A stretch of 64,000 nucleotides of DNA from assembly GCF_019038435.1 (NCBI RefSeq), contig NZ_JAGPOX010000037.1:1-64000 (forward strand), read 5' to 3'. The stretch is from Nocardia alni. GTDB lineage: Bacteria > Actinomycetota > Actinomycetes > Mycobacteriales > Mycobacteriaceae. The stretch's first letter is position 1; every line of letters begins with the position of its first letter. Below the pieces are notes generated by a model that searched no databases, was not told where the DNA came from, and saw nothing but the letters and a program-made list of their open reading frames with translations. Shown piece after piece: positions 22,478 to 31,572 of this stretch. The position numbers and the translations under genes are program-made.

Positions 22478-24142
22478 TCACCAGTTCGTCTTCAGCAGAT
22501 GGTTGATCGACAGTGCAGCCAGCGCCTGCACCGCCAGCCACACCCGGACGTTCCGGGTCGGCAGCAATGCGGCGCCGGCCAGCAGCCACATATCGAACGG
22601 CAGCCAGATCCGTTCGGTCTCGGCCTTGCTCAGACCGCTCAGGTCGGCGGCCAGGATCGCGATCAGTCCGGCCGCGGCAAGCAAGGCCGCCGGATCGACG
22701 CCACTGCGCCAACGATCCAGCCACAGTGACCAGCTCACCGCGCCGCCGCGCGCGTCTATGCCGAACTCCCGACTGCCCCCCACGTCATCCCGAGCGCCCA
22801 TACCGTCATCGCGAGTATCCACACCGTCATCCCGGCGTGCATGTGGCCGGGATCCACCGAAACCAGCTCGCTCATTGTAGATTCCGGCCAAAAGCATGCC
22901 GGAATTACGAGAGCCCGCACCACCGGAATGACGGGAACCCCCCACCTCACCGACCTGACGAGTGTCCGCACCATCGGACCGACGGAGATCTGCACGACCG
23001 GGATGACGAGAGTCCGAATCATCGGAACAACGGGGATTCGACGCGCCGAGAACGGGAGCAACGACCCCACGCACCACCCGATGCAGAGCAGCGGCGCAGG
23101 CCAACCCTACTGCGCACACGGTCGCGGCCAAATTCCCCCACACCCAATACGAATACGGCCGCTCCGAGGCGATCCCTTGGTAATACCGTTGCACCACAAG
23201 GTGATAGCCGTCCAACCACCAGAATCCGGATGCGGTGAACGCGGCGACCACCAGCGCCACCCCGATCAGCGCGGCCACAGCGGGGACCACGCCCCGTAGA
23301 CCCCGCACGAGCAGCACCGCGCCCGCCGGAATCACCATGAGCGTCAGTCCGTAGTTCAGGTACAGCCCATACCCGAACAGCAGCCCTGATGCCAGCGCCA
23401 CCGCCCACACCGTCACTCCGGCGAACAGCGCGTCGGCCGATACCCCGATCCACACCGCCGCGGGCGCGAGGATCAGGAAAGGGACAGCTTTGCGAGCCCG
23501 TTCGGGTGAGCCGAGCGCATTCAGCGCAATCGGCACCGCCACGGCCGAGCTGCACCCGGCCAGCACCACCACCCAGGCCGCCCACGCCCCGCCGCCCAGG
23601 CCGATCCGGTCCAGCGCGACGAACGTCAGCAGCGCTCCCGCGGGATGCCCGGACACGTGCGTGGCCCACGAATCCGGCTGGAAATCCAGGATTCTGCCTG
23701 AGAATCCGTGCAGCATCCCACCGATATCGGTGACCCGCCCGGCCTCCCAGAGGTACTCCTCGTGCCGGGCCAGCCGCCGCCCGGCGAAACCCTCCTGCCA
23801 GCCGTCGATCATCGCCAGCGAGAATGTCCATGCCACCGATGCTGCCCAGGCCGACAGCAGCATCGGACGCCACGGCAACCTCCGGGCGAGCTCCGGTCCG
23901 GTGAGCACGACCAGCACGGCGATCACGATGGCCGGTCCGGTACCCCAGCCGATATGCGGCTCCCAGATTCCGAAGATCGGCGCGGCGGCGGCGATCAGAT
24001 GCTCCGACCACGCCCGCCCCATGATGAACGGCACCGAGAAGGCCGCGGCGACCAGCACCGCCGCACCGGCCGCACACATCAGATCGGCGCGAACGCCGTC
24101 GGCGCGCCGGGTCGGGACGAGAGTCTGCTGCACAGCATTCAC
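22478..24142 (-). CDS. Polytopic membrane protein, mannosyltransferase/GT-C-like, with a charged insertion made of palindromic repeats
   Basis: GTG 24142 gives 554 residues with about 12 hydrophobic helices. Early acidic and aromatic motifs (EPHIGWGTG, GWQEGFAGRR, HVSGHPAG) resemble actinobacterial GT-C-like integral membrane proteins, which transfer sugars from polyprenyl phosphates to envelope glycans. Between the last helix groups, at about residues 375-475, is a ~100-residue hydrophilic stretch (SDDSDSRHPGRADLRRSDG and RRDDGVDTRDDGMGARDD). It is encoded by the repeat cluster at 22780-23010 and is absent from the rest of the fold pattern. It probably forms an extra cytoplasmic loop. The gene leads the regulator-kinase operon. 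Confidence 0.7.
   Translation of the reverse strand: MNAVQQTLVPTRRADGVRADLMCAAGAAVLVAAAFSVPFIMGRAWSEHLIAAAAPIFGIWEPHIGWGTGPAIVIAVLVVLTGPELARRLPWRPMLLSAWAASVAWTFSLAMIDGWQEGFAGRRLARHEEYLWEAGRVTDIGGMLHGFSGRILDFQPDSWATHVSGHPAGALLTFVALDRIGLGGGAWAAWVVVLAGCSSAVAVPIALNALGSPERARKAVPFLILAPAAVWIGVSADALFAGVTVWAVALASGLLFGYGLYLNYGLTLMVIPAGAVLLVRGLRGVVPAVAALIGVALVVAAFTASGFWWLDGYHLVVQRYYQGIASERPYSYWVWGNLAATVCAVGLACAAALHRVVRGVVAPVLGASNPRCSDDSDSRHPGRADLRRSDGADTRQVGEVGGSRHSGGAGSRNSGMLLAGIYNERAGFGGSRPHARRDDGVDTRDDGMGARDDVGGSREFGIDARGGAVSWSLWLDRWRSGVDPAALLAAAGLIAILAADLSGLSKAETERIWLPFDMWLLAGAALLPTRNVRVWLAVQALAALSINHLLKTNW
22780..23010. repeat. REPIN-like pair of inverted palindromes with CGTCATCCCG-type flanks, inside a coding region
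   Basis: Two hairpins lie in opposite orientation: ATCCCGGC/GCCGGGAT (22829-22836 with 22846-22853) and ATTCCGGC/GCCGGAAT (22881-22888 with 22898-22905). Their loops also match when one copy is reverse-complemented (GTGCATGTG versus ATGCTTTTG). Shorter copies of CGTCATCNCGAG (22782, 22804) and, inverted, GGAATGACGG and GGGATGACGAGAG (22922-23010) surround them. Opposed REP palindromes with ~45 bp between are the REPIN/BIME form. The reading frame stays open throughout. Confidence 0.65.
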
Positions 24143-24554
24143 CCTAAGCCGCCCCCGGCGACGCACCGGCGAATCCGCCCGTCCGAACCATGCCCGTCAT
24201 ACTTTCGTCACCGGTTCCTTGAGCCGAAATCGGTGGTCAGGGGCCTACGGTCACAGATGTGACAGAGCGAATGGGCACACCAACCGATACCGGCGGCCGA
24301 TGTCGCGGCGGCTCTCTCGTCTCCGCGCGCTTGCGGCGGCGACCCACCCGGTATGCCGTCGAACGCAGCGAATCCGGACCACAGGTACGCCGCGATGACG
24401 GCCCGGTCGCGGGATTCGCCCATCGGCATTCCGAGTTACCCGAGCGATTCATCGTGGTGTCCACACAGTGCGGATCCGGGCTACACGCACGCAGGGCTAA
24501 CGGTGAATCTGTACGGGATCACCAGACTATGTGGGCCTACGAGGTGCCGGAGCT
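24143..24554. other. Intergenic region between divergent genes
   Basis: This 412-nt region separates the membrane-protein operon (minus) from the GT2 gene (plus). Short frames on both strands show no family features. It must hold both promoters, but I see no convincing palindrome or RNA element. Base composition is less GC-rich near 24460-24540 (TCATCGTGGTG, TATGTGGGCC), fitting promoter DNA. Confidence 0.5.
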
Positions 24555-25220
24555 GTGACCGACATACTTACCGCACGTGACGTGACCGTGGTCATCCCGT
24601 GCCACAACGAGGCCGGAGCGCTGCCTGGCGTACTCGCGGCCGTCCCATCCGGGTATCAGGTGATCGTGGTGGACAACGCCTCCACCGATGACACCGCGTC
24701 CGTGGCTCGCTCTGCCGGAGCCACCGTGGTGATCGAGCCGGTCCCCGGCTACGGCTCGGCCGTGCACGCCGGGGTGCGGGCGGCCGATACCGCGCTGGTC
24801 GCCGTGCTCGACGGTGACGGTTCCATGAATGCCGCCGAATTGCCTTATCTACTCGGCGATTTCGATGACGATGTCGATATGGTGGTGGGCCGGCGCAGGC
24901 CCGTGCAGGCGGGCGCCTGGCCATGGCACGCCCGCCTGGGCAATCTGCTGATCGCCGTGCTGCTGCGACGACGACACGGGCTGCCGGTGCACGATATCGC
25001 CGCCATGCGCATCGCGCGGCGGGAGCGCCTGCTCGCGCTGGGTCCGCTGCATCCGCGCTCCGGATACCCCCTCGCGCTGCTGATCCGCGCGGCGGCGGCC
25101 GGATGGCGGATCGTCGAGCGGGATATCAGCTACCGGCCCAGAACCCATGGAGTGTCCAAGGTTTCGGGATCGGTGCGTGGAACCCTGCGTGCCGTCCACG
25201 ACTTCTGGAGTGTGCGATGA
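24555..25220 (+). CDS. Family 2 glycosyltransferase
   Basis: GTG 24555 gives 221 residues beginning MTDILTARDVTVVIPC; GTG 24531 would add eight. The GT-A fold motifs are VTVVIPCHNEAGALPGVL, VVDNASTDDT and the metal-binding DGDGSM. Later MVVGRRRPV and GVSKVSGSVRGT match polyprenyl-phosphate glycosyltransferases of the DPM1/ArnC type, but there is no C-terminal membrane anchor. It likely moves a sugar from an NDP donor to a lipid phosphate. The stop overlaps the next start (ATGA). Confidence 0.88.
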   Translation: MTDILTARDVTVVIPCHNEAGALPGVLAAVPSGYQVIVVDNASTDDTASVARSAGATVVIEPVPGYGSAVHAGVRAADTALVAVLDGDGSMNAAELPYLLGDFDDDVDMVVGRRRPVQAGAWPWHARLGNLLIAVLLRRRHGLPVHDIAAMRIARRERLLALGPLHPRSGYPLALLIRAAAAGWRIVERDISYRPRTHGVSKVSGSVRGTLRAVHDFWSVR

Positions 25221-25960
25221 GCGCCACCACGTCCGGCATCCCGATGGCCGATGCCGCCGAATCGCCCGGTATCGCGGCGACGCTGTTGATCATCGCGAAG
25301 GCGCCGATCGCCGGATTCGCCAAAACCCGTCTGACACCACCGTTCTCGCCGCACGAGGCCGCGCAGCTGGCCGCCGCGTCGCTGCTGGACACCCTGAGCG
25401 CCGCGCGCAACAGCGGTGTGCGCCGGCGGATGGTGGCGTGGACGGGAGACCTGTCACGGGCGGAGCGATCCGACGAATTGGCCTCGGCCCTGGAGGAATT
25501 CGATATCGTCCCGCAGCGCGGTGACACCTTCGGACAGCGGCTGGCCAACGCGCACGCCGACGCCTTCCGCCTGGGCCTGCCGGTTCTGCAGATCGGCATG
25601 GACACCCCGCAGGCCGGTCCGGCCCTGCTCGCGGTGTCCGCATCACTACTGCTGGAATGCGGCGACGCCGTCCTGGGCCCGGCCGCCGACGGCGGCTGGT
25701 GGGCCCTCGGCCTGACCGACCCGCGCCCGGCCCGCACCCTCGCCGAGGTCCCGATGTCGACCGACCGAACCGGCGAGCTGACCCGGGAAGCACTGTGCCG
25801 CTGCGGATGCCGCGTGCGCCGTCTGCCGATCCTGACCGATGTGGACACTGTCACCGATGCGCTCACCGTCGCGCAGGAGTATCGCGGCCGCTTCCCTCAG
25901 ACGGTAGAGCGACTACAACGCGCGCACGCACTGCCGCTCGGCTCGCCGGTGCCCGTGTAG
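25217..25960 (+). CDS. DUF2064 / TIGR04282-type glycosyltransferase-fold protein
   Basis: The product has 247 residues and is coupled to the GT2 gene by an ATGA overlap. Family motifs are LLIIAKAPIAGFAKTRL at the N terminus (nucleotide-sugar site), QIGMDTPQ, LGPAADGGWWALGL and the C-terminal DVDTVTDA. The fold is that of a GT-A nucleotidyl/sugar transferase; some members act in arsenosugar synthesis, but in actinobacteria the GT2-DUF2064 pair usually belongs to an uncharacterised envelope-glycan cluster. Residues 1-20 are an extra leader-like segment. It ends four bases before the convergent esterase gene. Confidence 0.85.
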   Translation: MSATTSGIPMADAAESPGIAATLLIIAKAPIAGFAKTRLTPPFSPHEAAQLAAASLLDTLSAARNSGVRRRMVAWTGDLSRAERSDELASALEEFDIVPQRGDTFGQRLANAHADAFRLGLPVLQIGMDTPQAGPALLAVSASLLLECGDAVLGPAADGGWWALGLTDPRPARTLAEVPMSTDRTGELTREALCRCGCRVRRLPILTDVDTVTDALTVAQEYRGRFPQTVERLQRAHALPLGSPVPV

Positions 25961-25964
25961 CCCG

Positions 25965-27566
25965 TCAGACTCGCGGTAGGGGCAGCGGGTCGAACGACGC
26001 CGAGGCCCAGATACGCTCCGAGGCCTGCTCCGGGAACGGTCCGACGCTCACCGACCTGCCGTCGTACAGACGCGTGGATTGGGAGTAGGCGGCGTAGGCG
26101 GGCCAACCTGCATCACCGGTCGCGGCGAAGGACAGCCAGTCGGCCTGCATCTGCTTGCCCAGGCGTAGCGCGCCGGCCGACGGGGGCGAGCCGTAGAACC
26201 GGGCGCCCGAGGTGCCGGCCGTACCGAATATCAGCGGCAGCTCGACACTGTGGGCGGCGCCGACCGGCGTGGCGTCGTAGCGGAATTCGTACAGATACGC
26301 GGTTCCTCCCCCGGCGACGTGCGCCTGCGCGGTATGCAGGCTCGGCATCCGGAACAGGTAGTCCGAGCACACGGTCTGGTACAGCATCCCGTCGCTCATG
26401 CGCGGGTACGCCGCCCGGTATGCCTCTGGGCCATCGGGAATCGGCGGCAGGGTATGCAGAGCCTCCTGGGCCTGGGCCGGGGTGATCTTGCGGACGCCGC
26501 CGACGGTCGGCATCATCAACGCGTATTCGTCCCGGTTGGTCCCGACGAGCAGCGGGATGTCCTTGCTCACCCCGCGCGACAGTGCCTGCCACGGTGTCTC
26601 GGGCAGCACGATGCCATCGATGACCGGCAGGACCGGTGTGGTGGACACGACCTGCGCCAAACCCCAGCGGCGCTGGTAGGTGGCCAGTGTGCGCACCAGC
26701 CCGAATTCCACGTCGACCAGGGCCTGCGGTGCAACGCCGCCCAACGCGTCCACCGTCGGCAGCTTCCCGAGCGCACCGGCGATCAGCAGTGACACGTCGG
26801 CGGCCAACTCGGGCGTCTGGAACACTCCGGGCACGCTCTCGGCGGCAGCCCGATGGAACAGTCCGGACGCGGACGGCGCGGCCAAGAGCATGACGACCGA
26901 ACCCGCGCCCGCCGATTCGCCGAAAACCGTCACCTGCCCCGGATCACCGCCGAAGGCCGCGATATTGTCGCGGACCCACGTCAGCGCCGATATCTGGTCC
27001 AGCACACCGCGATTCGCCGGGGCGCCGTCGATCTGGACGAACCCCTCCACACCCACCCGGTAGTTGAGGGTGACCACGACAGCGCCCTGGGACGCCAGGT
27101 TCGCGCCGTTGTAGATGGGCATGCTCGACGAGCCGTGGATATACGCGCCGCCGTAGATCCACACCATCACCGGCAGCCCGTGCCCGCGAGTGTTCGGCGA
27201 CCAGACGTTGACGGTGAGCCATTCGTCACCCGGCCCCATGGGTTCGAGAACCTCTCCGGCGGGCTGGTTCTGCGGTGGTTGTGGTCCGAATTGGAATGCG
27301 TCACGCACCCCCTTCCACTGTGGATAGGGCTCGGGAGCCTGAAACCGCAACAGACCGACGGGGGCCTTCGCATACGGAATTCCCCGGAAGACCGCGATCC
27401 CGTTCTCGATCTGGCCTCGCACCAGCCCCGCGGTGGTGCGCACCTCGCGCTGCGCGACGTGTGTGGGCGCCGGATCGCCGGAGCATCCCGCGGCGGCCAG
27501 CGCGGCCGACCCCATCGCGAACTCGAACAACCGACGCCGAGTGAGTGCCGTCCCGATCACGCCCAT
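25965..27566 (-). CDS. Type-B carboxylesterase, Tat-exported lipoprotein
   Basis: The product has 533 residues from ATG 27566. The N terminus TRRRLFEFAMGSAALAAAGC combines a twin-arginine motif with a lipobox Cys. The carboxylesterase domain shows VRGQIENGIAVFRGIPYAKAP, the oxyanion hole YGGAYIHG, the nucleophile elbow GESAGAGS, the acid GTNRDEY and the His in GAAHSVELPLIFG. It is therefore a complete alpha/beta-hydrolase acting on esters outside the membrane. The beta-lactamase-like esterase gene starts 1.27 kb upstream and ends 89 nt before this start, so both may be transcribed together. Confidence 0.9.
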   Translation of the reverse strand: MGVIGTALTRRRLFEFAMGSAALAAAGCSGDPAPTHVAQREVRTTAGLVRGQIENGIAVFRGIPYAKAPVGLLRFQAPEPYPQWKGVRDAFQFGPQPPQNQPAGEVLEPMGPGDEWLTVNVWSPNTRGHGLPVMVWIYGGAYIHGSSSMPIYNGANLASQGAVVVTLNYRVGVEGFVQIDGAPANRGVLDQISALTWVRDNIAAFGGDPGQVTVFGESAGAGSVVMLLAAPSASGLFHRAAAESVPGVFQTPELAADVSLLIAGALGKLPTVDALGGVAPQALVDVEFGLVRTLATYQRRWGLAQVVSTTPVLPVIDGIVLPETPWQALSRGVSKDIPLLVGTNRDEYALMMPTVGGVRKITPAQAQEALHTLPPIPDGPEAYRAAYPRMSDGMLYQTVCSDYLFRMPSLHTAQAHVAGGGTAYLYEFRYDATPVGAAHSVELPLIFGTAGTSGARFYGSPPSAGALRLGKQMQADWLSFAATGDAGWPAYAAYSQSTRLYDGRSVSVGPFPEQASERIWASASFDPLPLPRV

Positions 27567-27655
27567 CCCTTCGAACCACCAGCCGACAACCGCCAACGTG
27601 ACACTTTCACACGTCCACGACGAGCGCGGCCAACTCCTGGGATGAGTTGGGCGAG

Positions 27656-28831
27656 TTATCCGGCCTGATCCAGGGCCTGGTTCAGCGCGGCGACGAGGCC
27701 GGACCCGCGCGGGTCGAGGGCGCCCTCGATGATGTAGTTGGGAACATAGGCGAAGGACAGCGCGCGGGCCGGATCGGCGAAGGCCAGGGAGCCACCGCGT
27801 CCGGGGTGCCCGAAGCTGCCGGGACCACCCAGTTCGAGCCCCCCGGAGGAGAGCATGTAGCCACTGGCGATACGACTGGGCATCATCACCACACGATCGA
27901 TGCCGACGGCCTGCTCCCGAACCGCGTCGGCGAGAGTGGAAGGGGACAATAGGCGGATGCCGTCCACCTCGCCGATCAGGGCCGCGTAGAGGCGAGCCAG
28001 GCCGCGCGCGGTGCCGATGCCGTTGCTGGAGGGGATTTCCGCGGACTGCACCGCGAGCGAGTTGAAGTCCGGATCGGCGGGGTCGGTGACCTGGAACGCG
28101 CGATTCATCAGGGATTCGGGGTCCTGCATGGCGGCGGCGATCGTCCGGAGTTCCTCGGGCACATCCTCGATCGACACCGCACTCGGATCGAGTTTCGGGG
28201 CGTAATTCAGGCGCGCGACCCGGCCGCGCTCGGCCTCGGGGAGCCCGATGAAGAACTCCACACCAAGCGGACCCGCGATTTCGTCGGCGACGAAGCGGCC
28301 CGGCGTGCGACCGGAGATACGCCGGATCACCTCGCCCACAAGCCATCCGAACGTCCGGCCGTGATATCCGTGCGCGGTGCCCGGCTGCCACTCCGGTCGC
28401 TGCGCCGCCAACGCCTCGACCATCGGGTCCCAGCTCAGCGCGGCATCGAGCGGGACGGGTTTGTCCAGGGCGGCCAGCCCGGCCTGATGGCTCAGCAGCC
28501 AGCGGACCGGGATCTCCCCTTTGCCCGCGGCCGCGAATTCCGGCCAGTAGCGCGTGACCGGGGCGTCCAGATCGAGCTGCCCACGTTCGACCAGCAGGTG
28601 TGCGGCGGTGGCCAGCACACCCTTGGTGGCCGAATACACCAGCGTCATGGTGTCCCGCTCCCACGGACGGCCGGCGGCCGGATCCGCGCTACCGCCCCAC
28701 AGGTCCACCACCGGGCGGCCGTCGCGGTACACGGCGACGGCCGCGCCGATGTCCCCGTGCTCGGCGAAGTTGCGTTCGAACGCCGCCTTTACCAGCTCGA
28801 ATCCCGGCTCGACCGTTCCGCTGATCGTCAT
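27656..28831 (-). CDS. Serine beta-lactamase-like hydrolase/esterase (EstB type)
   Basis: The product has 391 residues from ATG 28831 (an ATG at 28837 is also in frame). The class C beta-lactamase fold motifs are SATK (Ser nucleophile and Lys, in LVYSATKGVL), YHG in the Tyr position, and HPGRGGSLAFADP in place of KTG. There is no signal peptide, so it probably acts in the cytoplasm on esters, as EstB-like enzymes do, rather than on antibiotics. WLLSHQAGL and FVADEIAGPLG are typical of the family. Confidence 0.88.
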   Translation of the reverse strand: MTISGTVEPGFELVKAAFERNFAEHGDIGAAVAVYRDGRPVVDLWGGSADPAAGRPWERDTMTLVYSATKGVLATAAHLLVERGQLDLDAPVTRYWPEFAAAGKGEIPVRWLLSHQAGLAALDKPVPLDAALSWDPMVEALAAQRPEWQPGTAHGYHGRTFGWLVGEVIRRISGRTPGRFVADEIAGPLGVEFFIGLPEAERGRVARLNYAPKLDPSAVSIEDVPEELRTIAAAMQDPESLMNRAFQVTDPADPDFNSLAVQSAEIPSSNGIGTARGLARLYAALIGEVDGIRLLSPSTLADAVREQAVGIDRVVMMPSRIASGYMLSSGGLELGGPGSFGHPGRGGSLAFADPARALSFAYVPNYIIEGALDPRGSGLVAALNQALDQAG

Positions 28832-28878
28832 GCCCATAGCCTACGTCCGCAGCTTGCGGGGTATTCCCGACAGCGATA

Positions 28879-30081
28879 TCAATGGTCGTGCGCCGCGTGA
28901 CCGTGCCCGGGGTGATCGTGATCCATGTGTTCGTGGCCCTCGTGCTCGGCGTCCGGTGACCCGCCCATCATGCGCAACATGGGAATTCCCCCGGTACGCA
29001 CGAAACGGAACACCAGAAGCGCCGCCAGCAACAGGAATACGATGTTCAGCCAGGTGGTGTAGTTCCAGCGGATTCCCTCGGCCATCACTGCCGCCGCGTG
29101 CCGATGCGGCGTGAGTCCGGTTGCGCCGAAAAGCATTTCGACCAAGTAGCCCGCCCCGACCATGGCCGCGTAGAACACGCCCAGCACGGTGAGCATCATG
29201 CGGGTGCCGTAGTACCGGCGGTAGATGTTCAGGATCGGCAGGATCAGCAGGTCGGCGAAGATGAAGGCGGTCACGCCGCCGAAGCTGATGCCGCCGTTCC
29301 AGAGCACCACGGCCAGCGGCACATTGCCGATCGAGCAGACGAACGACGCGATCGCCACCAGCGGCCCGATCAGCGGCCCCCAGACCGCCGACAGCACCGG
29401 ATGACCGGAAAGAAACAGGCTCTGCCAGAACGCATCCGGAACCCACGCGCCGATCGCCCCGGCGATCAGCAGCCCGATGATCAGATCGCGCAGGATCGCC
29501 GCCCACTCCATCACGAACACGTTCGACACAGCGGTCAGCCCTCGGGCGGACAGCAGCCGGCGCAGGAACGACCCGTCCCCCGCGACCGACATATCCATGG
29601 CCGCATGACCTTCCATGGATCCGGCCAGCCCGCGCTCGGCCTGCTCGCGAGCGGCCGCGACCAGCCGCGACCGCACGAACAGCCGGAACAGCACCGCGAC
29701 GAAGACGATCATGATCGGACCGCCGATGAATTCGGCAGCGGTGAACTGCCAGCCCAGCAACAGCGCCAGGATGATGCCGAGTTCGACGACCAGATTGGTC
29801 GACCCGATCTCGAAGGCCATCGCCGCGGTGAAATTCGCGCCCTTGCGAAACAGCGAGCGGGCCAGCGCGACCGCGGCGTACGAGCACGACGACGAGGCGG
29901 CCCCGAGCGCCGAGGCCAACGCCAGCGTGCGCGGCCGATCATCACCGAGCAGTCGCACGACGGTCGACTTGCGCACCACCGCCTGCACCACCGCCGAGAG
30001 CGCGAACCCGAGAATGAGCGCCCACAGAATCTCCCAGGTCATCGACCCGGTCAGCGCCAGCGCATGTCCGATCGCGTGCAT
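28879..30081 (-). CDS. DUF318/ArsP-like metal(loid)-associated permease with His-rich tail
   Basis: I chose ATG 30081 (MHAIGHALALTGSMTWEILW), preceded by GAGGTGGG; the frame is open further upstream but runs into the promoter. The 400 residues have about eight helices. Signatures are the paired repeats LGAASSSCSYAAVALARSLF and SFVCSIGNVPLAVVLW, each with the SCS/CSIG Cys motif seen in ArsP-type permeases. The C terminus is a metal-binding tail (HEGHEHMDHDHPGHGHAAHDH-type His/Asp run). A CsoR-type operator overlaps its promoter, so it is probably induced by copper or another soft metal and exports it or a derivative. Confidence 0.82.
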   Translation of the reverse strand: MHAIGHALALTGSMTWEILWALILGFALSAVVQAVVRKSTVVRLLGDDRPRTLALASALGAASSSCSYAAVALARSLFRKGANFTAAMAFEIGSTNLVVELGIILALLLGWQFTAAEFIGGPIMIVFVAVLFRLFVRSRLVAAAREQAERGLAGSMEGHAAMDMSVAGDGSFLRRLLSARGLTAVSNVFVMEWAAILRDLIIGLLIAGAIGAWVPDAFWQSLFLSGHPVLSAVWGPLIGPLVAIASFVCSIGNVPLAVVLWNGGISFGGVTAFIFADLLILPILNIYRRYYGTRMMLTVLGVFYAAMVGAGYLVEMLFGATGLTPHRHAAAVMAEGIRWNYTTWLNIVFLLLAALLVFRFVRTGGIPMLRMMGGSPDAEHEGHEHMDHDHPGHGHAAHDH

Positions 30082-30141
30082 CAGCCCACCTCGCTCCGAT
30101 TCGTACGGCACGTCCCGGCGTGCCGCCATCTGGAGCGAGAC

Positions 30142-30160
30142 TATACCCCTTGGGGGTATA
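30142..30160 (-). promoter_or_regulatory. CsoR-type operator overlapping the permease promoter
   Basis: TATACCCC and GGGGTATA form a perfect 8-bp inverted repeat around TTG. TACCCC-N3-GGGGTA is the recognised form of CsoR/RcnR-family operators. On the minus strand the right end reads GGGGTATAGT, placing a TATAGT -10 element inside the site, so a bound repressor would block initiation. No csoR gene is in this window. Confidence 0.7.
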
Positions 30161-30174
30161 TGGACGGGAGCGAC

Positions 30175-30210
30175 CATTCCGGGACGGTTGTTTCTCGTCG
30201 TCCCGGAATG
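30175..30210 (-). terminator. 12-bp hairpin downstream of the F420 oxidoreductase gene
   Basis: CATTCCGGGACG pairs exactly with CGTCCCGGAATG, with a 12-nt T-rich loop. It starts 7 nt past the oxidoreductase stop and ends before the permease promoter, insulating the two minus-strand units. Confidence 0.7.
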
Positions 30211-30216
30211 CCTGCC

Positions 30217-31077
30217 TCAGATGGCGGAGAGGCGCGGGATCAGCTGCCCCGCCTGTTCGGTGTAGGCGATCGGGTCGCCCTCGGGCATGATGTCGAACTG
30301 GGTGATCCCCAGGGCCGCATAGCGTTCCGCGTCGGCGAGGAAGACGTCGGCATCGGCGATCGAGCCGAAATAGGTGGCCGTTTTGCGGATCGCGTCGTAA
30401 TCACGGCCCTCCGCCTCGCAGTGCCCGCGAAGCACCTCGAGCTTGTGCGCGACATCCTCGACGGTGAAGGCGAACACGTTGCAGGCATCGGCGTACCGGG
30501 CGACCTGCAGCAATGTCTTCTTCTCACCCCCACCACCGATCAGGATCGGCGGGCGCGGGCTGGTCAGCGGCTGGGGGACGCACAGCGTCTCCGCCAGCTG
30601 GTAGTGCTTGCCCTTGTACGGTCCGTTGTTGTCGCTCCACATCTGCAGGCAGATCTGGACGGTCTCCTCGAGCCGCTCGAACCGCTCGCCCATCGGCACC
30701 AGTGGCACGCCCAGCGCGAGCTGTTCACGCTCGTACCAGGAGGCGCCGATGCCGAGCTGCGCCCGCCCCTCGGACAGCACGTCCAACGTGGAGACGATCT
30801 TGGCGAGCAGGCCGGGATACCGGTACATCACGCCGGTCACCAGGACCGCCAAGCGCATGCGCTCGGTCAGCGCCGCGAGATACCCCAGGGTGGTGTACGC
30901 CTCGAGCATCGGCTCGTCGGCGCTACCACGCGCCTCCATCTGGAAGTAGTGGTCCATCACGGTGAACTCGGCGAATCCGGCCTGCTCGGCGACCTGTGCG
31001 GTGCGGGCGAGCGTACTGGCGATCCGCGCCGGATCCGACGGGGTCGAGAAGTTCCAATAGTGCAGACTCAGATCCAT
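30217..31077 (-). CDS. LLM-class F420-dependent oxidoreductase (Rv1855c/TIGR03560 type)
   Basis: The product has 286 residues from ATG 31077. It begins MDLSLHYWNFSTPSDP and contains FTVMDHYFQME, TGVMYRYPGLLAKIVSTLDVLS and GRAQLGIGASWYEREQLALG, the TIM-barrel segments of luciferase-like monooxygenases. ILIGGGGEKKTL binds the cofactor phosphate. The spacing matches the TIGR03560 group of mycobacterial F420 enzymes. The substrate is unknown. It is transcribed alone, with a terminator at 30175. Confidence 0.88.
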   Translation of the reverse strand: MDLSLHYWNFSTPSDPARIASTLARTAQVAEQAGFAEFTVMDHYFQMEARGSADEPMLEAYTTLGYLAALTERMRLAVLVTGVMYRYPGLLAKIVSTLDVLSEGRAQLGIGASWYEREQLALGVPLVPMGERFERLEETVQICLQMWSDNNGPYKGKHYQLAETLCVPQPLTSPRPPILIGGGGEKKTLLQVARYADACNVFAFTVEDVAHKLEVLRGHCEAEGRDYDAIRKTATYFGSIADADVFLADAERYAALGITQFDIMPEGDPIAYTEQAGQLIPRLSAI

Positions 31078-31215
31078 GGCTGTTCCTTCGCACTAGGCGG
31101 GCCCGGAGGACTGATACATCCCCTCGGTCACTCACCCTAGTGCCGTCGAACACACATGCGGCCGAGCCGATCCACGCATAAACGTCAATTTCGCTATCAG
31201 AAGAAACCGGCGAAA

Positions 31216-31572
31216 TCACCCGTGCGACGACGGAGACATCAGCGCGCGACGCGGCTTGAGCTTCCCCGCGTCGACCAGCACCTGATAGGCCGCGGCCTTG
31301 CGTGGGCACCGGGTGACAGCGCAGTCCAGATGGTCCTGCATCACGCGATGCGCCTCGGTCGAGTCGTAGGCGTGGTCGGGCTCGCCGTGCCCCGACAGCA
31401 GCACCAGCGGTGCGGGAAGCTCGAGCGGGGAGGTCTCCGCGACCAGGCGTGCCCGGATGTCGGCGACGCTGCGGCCGTGCGGTATCCGCTGCGGGCGCAG
31501 GCCCAGCAACACCCCCGCCATCGTGCCGGCCATCACCATGGCCGCGGCGAAAATCTGCCAGCTGCCCATCAT
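31216..31572 (-). CDS. Hypothetical protein with N-terminal membrane helix
   Basis: The product has 118 residues from ATG 31572, preceded by GGGGGTGA. Residues 4-24 (SWQIFAAAMVMAGTMAGVLL) form a membrane helix or uncleaved signal; the rest is soluble, with HGEPDHAYDSTEAHRVMQDH and two Cys in LDCAVTRCPRK. The pattern 'HRVMQDHLDCAVTRCPRKAAA' is conserved-looking in mycolata small proteins, but no function is known to me. Confidence 0.7.
   Translation of the reverse strand: MMGSWQIFAAAMVMAGTMAGVLLGLRPQRIPHGRSVADIRARLVAETSPLELPAPLVLLSGHGEPDHAYDSTEAHRVMQDHLDCAVTRCPRKAAAYQVLVDAGKLKPRRALMSPSSHG

Noticed and set aside
29098..31140. A 680-residue open frame antisense to the permease and F420 oxidoreductase genes
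   Set aside because: It crosses two recognised genes, an operator and a terminator and has an Arg/His/Gln composition typical of antisense frames.
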